DNA of 9,601 nucleotides from JBBQVO01 sp038211505 (GCA_038211505.1 JBBQVO010000130.1:1-9601); one strand, 5' to 3'. Counted from the stretch's first letter, positions 1-5,972 are shown. Made by a program: numbers and translations. Notes: a model not told the origin generated them from the letters alone.

Positions 1-741
1 GACGGCGTCCGCGACGCCGGCACCCCGATCTCCTCGCTGCCATTCACGATCTCGGCGCCGGGGCGATACTACGTGACGCGCGATCTGACGAGCGCAGCGA
101 CCAACCAGAACGGTGTGACGATCGCCGCCAGCGACGTCACACTCGACCTGCACGGCTTCACGCTACACGGGTTCCTGCAAGGTAGTGATGGTGTGTTCGT
201 CAGCGGCGGGCAGACAAATGTGCGGATCGAGAACGGGAGTGTCCGCGGCTGGTTCAACGGCATCGACGCGCAGACCGCCACGGCGTCGTTGATCTCGCGA
301 GTCGACGTGTTCGACAGTGGCCAGTTCGTCGGTGATGGCAGTTACGGCCTGCTCATCGGCGCCGACTCGGTCATCGAAAACTGCAACGTCCGCAATGGCA
401 AAGCGTCGGGCATCCGTCTCGCTTCGGGCATCATTCGCGACTGCGTCGTGACCGAAAACGGGGACGATGGCCTCCAGGCGTTCGGCCATGCATACGTCCA
501 CTCGAACCAGATCATCCACAATGCGAAGCACGCCTCCGTCTACGACATACGATTGACAGGCAGGGGCAACTATCTCGCCGAGAACGAGTTCAACACCGAG
601 TTGACGGACAAAAGCGCTCAGCAAAGCACGACCACGATCGTCCGGAATGTCTTCTGTTACGTGAACAGCACCGGTGGTTTCGGCCAGGACGACATCGTGC
701 CATATAATCCTGCCGCGGAGTTCAACACGCAGGGATGTTAG
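1..741 (+). CDS. Right-handed parallel beta-helix repeat protein, 5'-truncated by the window
   Basis: The frame is open from base 1 to a TAG at 739-741, giving 246 visible residues; the true start lies upstream. An internal GTG at 73 could start a 222-residue protein, but the preceding residues (PFTISAPGRYYVTRDLT) look like the usual entry into a beta-helix, so I treat the gene as truncated. The sequence shows short repeating turns of the type NGVTI-DVTLDLHGFTLHG, NVRIENGSVRG, SVIENCNVRNGKASGIRL, IIRDCVVTENGDDGLQ and YVHSNQIIHNA, typical of pectate-lyase-like right-handed beta-helix proteins. Such proteins are often secreted polysaccharide-acting or surface proteins, but I see no catalytic residues that identify a substrate. 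It ends with an aromatic/Asn-rich strand and a terminal Cys. It is convergent with the next gene (46 bp gap). Confidence 0.8.
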   Translation, partial: DGVRDAGTPISSLPFTISAPGRYYVTRDLTSAATNQNGVTIAASDVTLDLHGFTLHGFLQGSDGVFVSGGQTNVRIENGSVRGWFNGIDAQTATASLISRVDVFDSGQFVGDGSYGLLIGADSVIENCNVRNGKASGIRLASGIIRDCVVTENGDDGLQAFGHAYVHSNQIIHNAKHASVYDIRLTGRGNYLAENEFNTELTDKSAQQSTTTIVRNVFCYVNSTGGFGQDDIVPYNPAAEFNTQGC

Positions 742-787
742 GCGTCGATGCGTAGCGCCGCCACGCCCGATGTGCGCGTCCGCATGC

Positions 788-1450
788 CTACTCGATGTGA
801 AATCGATACCCGACGTTGCGCACCGTCTCGATAAACGAGTGACCGCGATCCTCGATCTTGCTGCGCAGCCGGCGGATGTGGACGTCGACCGTGCGCGCGC
901 CGCCGTAGAAGTCGTAGCCCCAGACGCGGTTGAGCAGCGCCTCCCGCGTGAACACTTTGTCGCGGTTCGTCGCGAGAAAGCGCAGCAGCTCATACTCCTT
1001 ATACGTGAGGTCGATCGGCCGCCCGGCGATGTTCACCTTGTAGTTCGAGAGATCGACGTGGAGGTCGCCGGCGCGCAGCGTGTTGTCGCTCTCGACGCCG
1101 GACTTCAGCCAGATCGCCCGTCGCAACCGCGCGGTCACTTCCTCAGTGATCGCCGGATACACAACGAAGTCGTCGAACCCAAGGGTGAAGTCAAACGACG
1201 CCAGCTGGTCGCTGCGCACCACCGCGATCGCCGCGACGCCCTGCGGCAGATCCGCGGAACGCAGCAGATTGCGGATCGCCGGCGTATCCGGCCGCGCCAG
1301 CATGTTGATCATCATCACCGCCGGCGCATCCGTCGTCGGCTCGAGCGCGCGAACGAGCGGCACGTTGGTGATGCTGAAGCCAGCTTCCTCCAACGTCGCC
1401 GCCAGCGGCAGCAGCTCCTCCGAGGCATCGACAATCATCACAGCATTCAT
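788..1450 (-). CDS. Orphan OmpR/PhoB-type response regulator, GlnR-like, with degenerate receiver
   Basis: 220 residues. The frame can extend to 1558, but ATG at 1450 places MNAVMIVD, the receiver's first strand, at the N-terminus. Receiver domain ~1-113: the phosphoacceptor Asp after strand 3 is replaced by Asn49 (VMMINM), only one acidic residue remains in the first pocket (VDAS), and the conserved Lys before the cis-Pro is Tyr98 (VVYPA). The winged-helix DNA-binding domain spans ~125-217: LTYKEYELLRFLA, FTREALLNRVWGYDF, GGARTVDVHIRRLRSKI, TVRNVGYRF. This stretch closely matches my memory of actinobacterial GlnR, an orphan nitrogen regulator that works without phosphorylation. No histidine kinase is nearby. 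I infer a phosphorylation-independent transcription factor; a role in nitrogen control is speculative. No Shine-Dalgarno precedes the ATG. Confidence 0.88.
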   Translation of the reverse strand: MNAVMIVDASEELLPLAATLEEAGFSITNVPLVRALEPTTDAPAVMMINMLARPDTPAIRNLLRSADLPQGVAAIAVVRSDQLASFDFTLGFDDFVVYPAITEEVTARLRRAIWLKSGVESDNTLRAGDLHVDLSNYKVNIAGRPIDLTYKEYELLRFLATNRDKVFTREALLNRVWGYDFYGGARTVDVHIRRLRSKIEDRGHSFIETVRNVGYRFHIE

Positions 1451-1459
1451 CGTGCGTCG

Positions 1460-1465
1460 AGTATA
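1460..1465 (-). promoter_or_regulatory. Candidate -10 hexamer (TATACT) for the GlnR-like regulator
   Basis: Read on the minus strand, TATACT lies 9 nt before the ATG at 1450, and no purine-rich ribosome binding site is present. With initiation about 7 nt downstream of a -10 box, the transcript would begin at or next to the start codon, so translation would be leaderless. No good -35 is visible at 16-18 bp. Weak call on its own. Confidence 0.35.
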
Positions 1466-1516
1466 TCGGCGGCAAGTTACGGACAGATGACGGGAAACCA
1501 CTGCTTTCGGGGTCAA

Positions 1517-1540
1517 CCACCGAGCCACAGAGACACAGAG
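1517..1540. repeat. Three imperfect 8-bp tandem repeats (CCACAGAG-type)
   Basis: CCACCGAG, CCACAGAG and ACACAGAG follow each other without gaps, preceded by AA. I recall similar ACCACAGAGACACAGAG strings between genes in unrelated bacterial genomes; this recollection was not checked. No function is evident. Confidence 0.55.
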
Positions 1541-1589
1541 CATCGGGTGGGTGCGCATGATGGTTCGCCAGCGGGTCGCGCGCCAGACT

Positions 1590-1624
1590 CCGTACTCCGT
1601 ACGGACAGGTCTTTAGACCTGTCC
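1590..1624. repeat. Two overlapping perfect hairpins
   Basis: GGACAGGTCT (1603-1612) and AGACCTGTCC (1615-1624) are perfect inverted repeats separated by TT. A second inverted repeat, CCGTAC (1590-1595) and GTACGG (1599-1604), shares two bases with the first, so both cannot fold fully at once. The site lies downstream of the minus-strand glycan operon but has no T-tract, so it is not a canonical intrinsic terminator. It may be a REP-like palindrome. Confidence 0.6.
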
Positions 1625-1727
1625 TGCTAGCATGCCGCCAACCCCGAGTCCGCGCCCCAGCCCGCCAACCCGCAAATCGCCAACGTCGCCGCTATCCGTC
1701 AGCTGCCCCCCGCGCGTCCGCATGCAT

Positions 1728-1774
1728 CCCCTCTCCCCTTGTGGGAGAGGGGTGGCCGAAGGCCGGGGTGAGGG
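1728..1774. repeat. REP-like palindromic element, copy 1
   Basis: CCCCTCTCCC (1728-1737) pairs perfectly with GGGAGAGGGG (1743-1752) around a 5-nt loop. It is followed by GGCC-GAA-GGCC (1754-1764) and then GGGGTGAGGG. The same architecture recurs at 4071-4117, 8785-8852 and 9071-9139, and a relative forms the array at 5982-6210. It is not followed by a T-run on either strand. Confidence 0.8.
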
Positions 1775-1794
1775 CTCCCGTCCGCCAACCACTG

Positions 1795-1843
1795 ATCTCC
1801 AATCCCCAGTCTCCCGTCTCCCGCTTCCCTCTTCCCGCCTCCC
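1795..1843. repeat. Degenerate heptamer tract A (consensus NTCTCCC)
   Basis: Seven consecutive 7-mers: ATCTCCA, ATCCCCA, GTCTCCC, GTCTCCC, GCTTCCC, TCTTCCC, GCCTCCC. The period is kept without a slip, and the tract ends on the last base of the sugar transferase stop codon. It resembles the short tandemly repeated repetitive (STRR) heptamers of cyanobacteria. Confidence 0.65.
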
Positions 1844-2433
1844 TACCTCGCCCCGCGCCGCCTGATCACCGTCGACAACGTCCGCCAGGCGATCTTCAGA
1901 TCCCCCGTGAACGAGTGCGCGGCGACGTACTGGATGTCGTACTGCATCGTCTCGTCGTACGAGAGATCGGCGCGCCCGTTAATCTGCGCCAGCCCCGTGA
2001 TGCCCGGCTTGACGTCATGGCGCCGGTGGTACTCCGGCGGGTACTGCTCGACCAGCTCCGGGATCTCCGGCCGCGGGCCGACGACGCTCATGTCACCCCG
2101 CAGCACGTTCCAGAAGTTCGGCAGTTCGTCGAGGCTCGTCGCCCGCAGCAGGCGGCCGGCGCGCGTCAGCCGCGACATCGGCGTCGTGAAGACGAACGTC
2201 TTGAAGTGCACCGGCTCCAGCTTCGGCGTCTCGTACTTCTTGTGGCCCGAGTGCGACATCGAGCGGTACTTGTACATCGTGAACCGCTTGCCCCGCAGCC
2301 CGACACGCGTCTGCGAGTAGATGATCGGCCCGCGCGAATCGAGCTTGATCGCGAGCGCGATGATCGGAAACGTCAGTACGAAGAACAACAGGCCGGCGAT
2401 CGCGGCCACGATATCGAAGGCTCTCGTGAGCAT
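1843..2433 (-). CDS. Monotopic phosphoglycosyl transferase (bacterial sugar transferase, PglC/WcaJ type)
   Basis: 196 residues, the size of the minimal PglC-like catalytic unit and lacking the extra membrane domain of long WcaJ/WbaP enzymes. The family transfers a sugar-1-phosphate from a UDP-sugar to undecaprenyl phosphate at the inner face of the membrane, starting a lipid-linked glycan. Visible are an N-terminal hydrophobic segment (~7-30) with Pro23, matching the re-entrant helix; SRGPIIYSQTRVG and FTMYKYRSM; the catalytic dyad Asp102-Glu103 in TSLDELPNFWNVLRGDMS; VGPRPEIP; and VKPGITGLAQINGR with a C-terminal amphipathic part. ATG at 2433 lies 2 nt after the aminotransferase stop, so translation is probably coupled. 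The substrate is not determined; the neighbouring aminotransferase suggests a UDP-amino sugar. I give no gene symbol because pglC, wcaJ and others are equally possible. Confidence 0.93.
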   Translation of the reverse strand: MLTRAFDIVAAIAGLLFFVLTFPIIALAIKLDSRGPIIYSQTRVGLRGKRFTMYKYRSMSHSGHKKYETPKLEPVHFKTFVFTTPMSRLTRAGRLLRATSLDELPNFWNVLRGDMSVVGPRPEIPELVEQYPPEYHRRHDVKPGITGLAQINGRADLSYDETMQYDIQYVAAHSFTGDLKIAWRTLSTVIRRRGAR

Positions 2434-2435
2434 GT

Positions 2436-3602
2436 CTACTTTCGGTGGCTCCGCACAATCTCCTCGACCGCGGTTGCCACGCGGTCGACGGACGTTTCGT
2501 TCATGCGCGTGTAGAGCGGCAGCGAGACCATCGTCTCGAACGCCTCATCAGCGGCGGGAAAGTCGCCCGGCGCCCAGCCGAACGTCTCACGATAATACGG
2601 GTGATGATGGATCGGGATGAAATGTACCGACGTCCCGATGCCGCGTTCCTTCATCCTGGCGATGAAGTCATCGCGTGAAATTGTAAGCGTCTCCGGCCGC
2701 AGGCGCACGACGTACAGGTGCCAGGCATGCGTCGTGCCCGCGCGTTCGATCGGCAGCACGATCTCCGACAGCGCCGCCAGGCGTTCGTCGTACATGCGCG
2801 CGAGCTTCGTGCGCTGCCGTTGAAACTCATCAAGACGCTCGAACTGCGCGTGACCCAACGCCGCCTGAAAGTCACTCATCGTGTAGTTGTAACCCGCAGC
2901 CAGCACCTGGTACGCCCACGACCCGCGCGCCGTGTAGCGATCCCACGCATCGTTGCTCATCCCGTGCAGCGCCAGTAGCCGGCAGCGATCGGCAAGCGCG
3001 TCATCGTCCGTCGTCAGCATGCCGCCGCGTCCGCTCGTCACGTTCTTCGTCGGATAAAAGCTGAAGATCGTCGCGTCGCCAAACGCCCCGATCGCCCGCC
3101 CGTCGATCTGCGTCCCGAGGCCGTGCGCCGCATCCTCGAACACCTGCAGTCCGTGCTCGCGCGCGATCGCCAGAATCGCCGGCATGTCACACGCCGAGCC
3201 ACCGTGATGCATCGGCATGATCGCCCGCGTCCGCGGCGTAATCGCCCGCCGGATCGCATCAGCGTCGATGCAGTAGTCGTCGAGTCCGATGTCCGCCAGC
3301 ACCGGCGTCGCGCCAGCGTGGATGATCACGTTGACGGTCGCGGCGAACGTCGTCGGCGTCGTGATCACTTCGTCGCCCGCGCCGATGCCCGCTGCGACGA
3401 GCGCCAGGTGCATGCCAGCCGTCGCCGAATCGAGCGCGATCGCGTGCTTCGTGCCGGCGTACGCCGCGAAGTCCGCCTCGAACGCCTTCACCCGCGGGCC
3501 AGGCGCCAGCCACCCGGACCGCAGCACGTCGACCACAGCCTCGATCTCGGCTTCGGAGATGTCGGGCAGGTTATACGGAAGGAAGTCTTCGTGCTCGTTC
3601 AT
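2436..3602 (-). CDS. DegT/DnrJ/EryC1/StrS family PLP-dependent sugar aminotransferase
   Basis: 388 residues, full length for the family, which converts a nucleotide-linked keto-sugar to an amino sugar with glutamate as usual donor. Visible motifs: the substrate-loop entry SGWLAPGPRVKAFE (~29-42), DEVITTPTTFAATVN (~77-91), Asp157 in FEDAAHGLG (pairs with the PLP ring nitrogen) and the Schiff-base Lys186 in FSFYPTKN, followed by GRGGMLTTDD. The C-terminal half keeps the family pattern HAWHLYVVRL and IGTSVHFIPIHHHPYY. Its ATG at 3602 overlaps the upstream stop as ATGA (4 nt), and its stop lies 2 nt before the sugar transferase start. Together with a PglC-like enzyme it could supply a bacillosamine-like or other 4-amino sugar (as PglE/PseC/ArnB relatives do); which one is not decidable here. 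No dehydratase or acetyltransferase is in the window. Confidence 0.94.
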   Translation of the reverse strand: MNEHEDFLPYNLPDISEAEIEAVVDVLRSGWLAPGPRVKAFEADFAAYAGTKHAIALDSATAGMHLALVAAGIGAGDEVITTPTTFAATVNVIIHAGATPVLADIGLDDYCIDADAIRRAITPRTRAIMPMHHGGSACDMPAILAIAREHGLQVFEDAAHGLGTQIDGRAIGAFGDATIFSFYPTKNVTSGRGGMLTTDDDALADRCRLLALHGMSNDAWDRYTARGSWAYQVLAAGYNYTMSDFQAALGHAQFERLDEFQRQRTKLARMYDERLAALSEIVLPIERAGTTHAWHLYVVRLRPETLTISRDDFIARMKERGIGTSVHFIPIHHHPYYRETFGWAPGDFPAADEAFETMVSLPLYTRMNETSVDRVATAVEEIVRSHRK

Positions 3603-3958
3603 TGATTCACGATCTTGACGCCCTGCACGCCCGCCGTCTGCAGCACCGCCGCCAGGTCCTGCCCCGATGGCAAGGCGCTCGTGTAGTCGTGCGAATCGGA
3701 GCCGGTGCGCGACTTCGTGTCGAAGTCGTCGCGGAAGTGCGCCGTGAGGACGCTGCCTTTGACGCTGATCTGGTCGATCACGCCGAATTTGCTGTAGTTG
3801 ATCACATCATCGAACGCGATCACCGGCCGCGACGCTGCGCCGCCGTTCGAGGCTCCGCCCGAACCGCCGCCGCCGGGCCACACGACATACGCGATCGCCC
3901 CCGCCGCAACGACGATGATCACGAGGATGATCAAATACCCCAATCGCGTAAAGATCAT
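3599..3958 (-). CDS. Membrane-anchored protein resembling a stand-alone FtsH N-terminal ectodomain
   Basis: 119 residues from ATG at 3958. A longer frame starts at GTG 4036 but would put a Gly-rich stretch before the membrane anchor, so I prefer the ATG. A single transmembrane segment (~7-27, LGYLIILVIIVVAAGAIAYVVW) is followed by a Gly/Ser linker (~29-42) and a ~70-residue domain (48-117). Its pattern (IAFDDVINYSKFGVIDQISV, GSVLTAHFRDD, DYTSALPSGQDLAAVLQTAGV, VKIV) matches the extracytoplasmic domain at the N-terminus of FtsH proteases. The AAA+ ATPase and M41 zinc peptidase that normally follow are absent: translation stops and the next gene begins with a 4-nt overlap. It is the first gene of the glycan operon. 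The family match is by eye. It could be an adaptor, a decoy subunit or simply a domain of similar shape. Confidence 0.72.
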   Translation of the reverse strand: MIFTRLGYLIILVIIVVAAGAIAYVVWPGGGGSGGASNGGAASRPVIAFDDVINYSKFGVIDQISVKGSVLTAHFRDDFDTKSRTGSDSHDYTSALPSGQDLAAVLQTAGVQGVKIVNQ

Positions 3959-3966
3959 ACGGCCGC

Positions 3967-3972
3967 ATAGTA
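3967..3972 (-). promoter_or_regulatory. Candidate -10 hexamer (TACTAT) for the glycan operon
   Basis: On the minus strand TACTAT lies 8 nt before the ATG at 3958, with no Shine-Dalgarno between them. The arrangement mirrors the GlnR-like gene and would give a leaderless mRNA. No convincing -35 is seen. Confidence 0.33.
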
Positions 3973-3982
3973 TCTGATTAGC

Positions 3983-3996
3983 GATTGAAGATTGGA
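3983..3996. repeat. Short heptamer tract D (two units)
   Basis: GATTGAA then GATTGGA; on the minus strand this reads TCCAATC-TTCAATC. It is a two-unit member of the heptamer repeat family, in opposite orientation to the others, and lies just upstream of the candidate promoter of the glycan operon. Confidence 0.35.
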
Positions 3997-4070
3997 GCGC
4001 CCCACCAGATCCGCCCGCCCCGCCGAACGCACACACTCACCGCGAAACGGCCCCGTCCGGTCGAAACGAT

Positions 4071-4117
4071 CCCCTCTCCCCTAGTGGGAGAGTGGTGGCC
4101 GAAGGCCGGGGTGAGGG
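4071..4117. repeat. REP-like palindromic element, copy 2
   Basis: Same build as copy 1: CCCCTCTCCC, 5-nt loop, GGGAGAGTGG (one mismatch in the stem), then GGCC-GAA-GGCC and GGGGTGAGGG. It lies between the DUF4097 operon end (4197) and the glycan operon start (3958), both minus strand, so it may mark or assist 3' end formation of the longer operon, although no T-tract follows. Confidence 0.78.
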
Positions 4118-4160
4118 CTCGCCGTGCGCGACGGCATCACCAATAACGCGCCTCCAATCC

Positions 4161-4178
4161 CCTTCGTGCCCTTCGTGG
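4161..4178. repeat. Two 9-bp tandem repeats (CCTTCGTGS) followed by TTAAA
   Basis: CCTTCGTGC and CCTTCGTGG are adjacent and followed by TTAAA, just beyond the stop codon of the DUF4097 gene. I recall this string (CTTCGTGGTTAAA) from intergenic regions of many bacteria; not checked. Confidence 0.5.
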
Positions 4179-4196
4179 TTAAACCCACCGCCGCCA

Positions 4197-5105
4197 TCAC
4201 AGACGCGAGATGCGTATCGATCCCGTCTGCGTCCGCAGCTTCACCTTCGGCCCCGAGCCATTGCCGGCAGGCGCACCGCCGCCGCCTCGCCGCGGCGGCA
4301 GCTCCGACCGCACGTTGCCGACGCGGCTCTCCGCATCGATAAAGAACGCGTGCTCCGGATCGACGGCGAGATGAATCATCCCCGTGTGCGCCTCCATATC
4401 GAAGTCGCCCGCCACCGCGCCGTTGTAGCGAATCGTGCCCGTGTGCGCGCGCGCATGCACCGCCCCGCCCGCGCGCTCGATCACGATCGTCCCCGTGTTC
4501 GCTTGCGCACTGACATCGCCGCCGACATCGCGCGCGTCGAGCGCGCCGCTGCGTGACGAGAGCGTCGCCGCGCCCGACACGCCGCGCACTTCGACGCGCC
4601 CGCTGCGCGCCTCAACGCGCACATCACCGCGCACGCGCTCGACGCCGACCGGGCCGCTGCGCGTGATCATCGTCACATCGCCTGCGATGTCCGTCGCCGA
4701 GCAGCGGCCACTGCCGCACTCGACGTGTACACGGCCATCGGTGTTCGCAACGCGAATGCTGCCGCTGCGCGCGAGCACACGCACCGCCGTCGTCTTCGGC
4801 ACCCGCACGCTGTAGTCGACGCGCGAGCCGCGCTTGCCGCCCCACAGGCTCCAGCCTTCCGTCTGAGGCAGTGACGGCGCGCGAATGATCACCCGATGCG
4901 CATCCTGCTCCATGCCGCGCGCGACAAGCGTCGCCGCCTCGTCCGCGTCCACCGCCATGTCCGACCACACATGCACCGTTGCCTCGACCTGCACGTTGTC
5001 ACCCACATGCGACTCAACCACGACGGCGCCAGAGCGCGCTTCGATGTGAAGCACCGCCTTGGCGCCCGTCTCGAATTCGCGTGTGATCGTCCGCGTGTGT
5101 TCCAT
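4197..5105 (-). CDS. DUF4097-family (toastrack-like) beta-strand repeat protein
   Basis: 302 residues, no signal peptide or membrane segment, so the mature protein appears cytoplasmic unless exported by an unseen route. After an N-terminal strand domain (~1-95) comes a run of short repeats with core (R/T)(S/T)G-x-(I/V): ARSGSIRV, GSGRCSATD, TRSGPVGVERV, ARSGRVEVRGV, SRSGALDARDV, NTGTIVIERA, HTGTIRYNG, HTGMIHLAV, and after a Gly-rich linker TQTGSIRISRL. This is the signature of DUF4097 solenoid proteins, often found with membrane and stress-sensing genes (PspC, LiaF, SHOCT partners) and proposed to sense the envelope. The biochemical role is unknown. It is the last gene of the minus-strand operon, 11 nt after the thioredoxin-like gene, with no strong Shine-Dalgarno. 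Confidence 0.88.
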   Translation of the reverse strand: MEHTRTITREFETGAKAVLHIEARSGAVVVESHVGDNVQVEATVHVWSDMAVDADEAATLVARGMEQDAHRVIIRAPSLPQTEGWSLWGGKRGSRVDYSVRVPKTTAVRVLARSGSIRVANTDGRVHVECGSGRCSATDIAGDVTMITRSGPVGVERVRGDVRVEARSGRVEVRGVSGAATLSSRSGALDARDVGGDVSAQANTGTIVIERAGGAVHARAHTGTIRYNGAVAGDFDMEAHTGMIHLAVDPEHAFFIDAESRVGNVRSELPPRRGGGGAPAGNGSGPKVKLRTQTGSIRISRL

Positions 5106-5116
5106 CTCAGTGACGA

Positions 5117-5530
5117 TCAGCCCTCAACGTCGAACCCCCACAGCGCAGCAGTAAAGTAGTTCCAGCGACCTTTCGGCCGCGGTGGCTCCTCGACCTTTAC
5201 CGTCGACGGATCGAGTGTGCGACGCAGCGCGCCCGCCAGCTCGCGGCGAGAGTGCGGTCCGACGAAGCGCGCGACCTCCGAAGCGTCGTGGAGCACGATG
5301 AACGTCGGCAGCAGATTGATGTGGAACCTGCGGCGCAGATCGGGATAGGCATCGACATCCACAGCTCGCACCGACAGCCGGCCGCCGCCCACTTCAATGC
5401 CGCCGAGTCGCACCGCCAGCGACCGCTGCCGCACACGCGACGACGTGAACTCGACGACAAGCGGCGCATCGCGCCCCGCGAGTTGCGCCTCGCTCGTGAT
5501 CGCGAACTCCGGCGCCAGTTGCATCGTCAT
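5117..5530 (-). CDS. Thioredoxin-like protein lacking the CXXC active site
   Basis: 137 residues with the thioredoxin fold pattern: PLVVEFTSS (strand beta-3, ~23-31), LSVRAVDVDAYPDLRRRFHI (~52-71), then LLPTFIVLHDASEVARFVG with the cis-proline Pro75, and a C-terminal helix RRELAGALRRTL. Where thioredoxins carry WCGPC there is S-R-V-R-Q-R (~30-35), and the protein contains no cysteine. Disulfide exchange is therefore excluded; a binding, chaperone or adaptor role is more likely. An extra tail (~107-137) holds PPRPKG and the aromatic GRWNYFTAALWGFDV. ATG at 5530 overlaps the upstream stop (ATGA); a second ATG at 5524 is possible. It sits between a membrane protein gene and the DUF4097 gene. Confidence 0.82.
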   Translation of the reverse strand: MTMQLAPEFAITSEAQLAGRDAPLVVEFTSSRVRQRSLAVRLGGIEVGGGRLSVRAVDVDAYPDLRRRFHINLLPTFIVLHDASEVARFVGPHSRRELAGALRRTLDPSTVKVEEPPRPKGRWNYFTAALWGFDVEG

Positions 5531-5958
5531 GACCGGTCATCTCCCCAGTGCGAGCGCCGATCCATCCGCCGCTCCCAGCGATCCCAGGCCCGCGCGCCGT
5601 GCCAGCGAGCGCGTTCGCGTCGCGAGTAAGAATCGCCGAACAGCGACCATGCCCGCCGATCGCGATCGAACGCGTCGAACGACAGCACGCGCGGCATGAA
5701 TGCGGCAAGCCCGCCGACCACGCTCAACGCGATCAGCCAGTTGCGCGTCGGATCGACCGCCCCGGCGAGCAGCAGCACGGCGATCACGAACACCCCAAGC
5801 CGCAGATCGAGCGCCGGGCGCATGTGCAGCGGATTCCAGATCCGCGGCCGCAACGCCGCGATGCCGCTGACCACGACGAGCGCGATCAGCACGCCCCGCG
5901 TCGCATCAACGGCCCCCGCCAGCAGAACCAACGCCAGAATGAATGCCACAAGTCTCAT
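5527..5958 (-). CDS. Four-helix membrane protein with internal duplication and Arg/Trp-rich tail
   Basis: 143 residues. Residues 2-40 and 53-91 are copies of one unit, identical at about 24 of 39 positions: each has a hydrophobic helix, the turn AGAVD-(A/P)-TR, a second hydrophobic helix and a PR(I/V) end. This predicts four transmembrane helices with both TR turns on the same side. The remaining ~50 residues are hydrophilic and rich in Arg, Trp and Asp (W104, W119, W125, W128, W137) and probably cytoplasmic. I do not recognise a named family. The start at 5958 is set by a strong Shine-Dalgarno 7 nt upstream. Its stop overlaps the thioredoxin-like ATG by 4 nt, so membrane and thioredoxin-like proteins are probably made together. 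Confidence 0.8.
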   Translation of the reverse strand: MRLVAFILALVLLAGAVDATRGVLIALVVVSGIAALRPRIWNPLHMRPALDLRLGVFVIAVLLLAGAVDPTRNWLIALSVVGGLAAFMPRVLSFDAFDRDRRAWSLFGDSYSRRERARWHGARAWDRWERRMDRRSHWGDDRS

Positions 5959-5965
5959 ATCGATT

Positions 5966-5972
5966 CTTCCTT
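5966..5972 (-). promoter_or_regulatory. Ribosome binding site AAGGAAG
   Basis: On the minus strand AAGGAAG ends 7 nt before the ATG at 5958. It lies just after the hairpin array and fixes the start of the membrane protein. Confidence 0.75.

Larger units (their letters stand above)
1451..1842. other. Intergenic stretch without a gene, filled with short repeats
   Basis: I find no credible coding sequence here. It separates the regulator from the glycan operon and holds, in order, an octamer repeat (1517-1540), two overlapping hairpins (1590-1624), a REP-like element (1728-1774) and a heptamer tract that reaches the stop codon of the sugar transferase. Plus-strand frames through it are Pro/Arg/Ser-rich low-complexity readings of these repeats. 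Confidence 0.7.

Noticed and set aside
741..788. Shared terminator between the convergent beta-helix and regulator genes
   Set aside because: The 46-bp gap has no stable hairpin followed by a T-run on either strand.
163..993. 276-residue minus-strand open frame
   Set aside because: It crosses the beta-helix gene and the regulator in the wrong frame, is Arg/Ser/Ala-rich without family features, and conflicts with two well-supported genes.
674..1630. 318-residue plus-strand open frame
   Set aside because: Antisense shadow of the GlnR-like regulator in high-GC DNA; Arg/His/Pro-rich, no recognisable domain.
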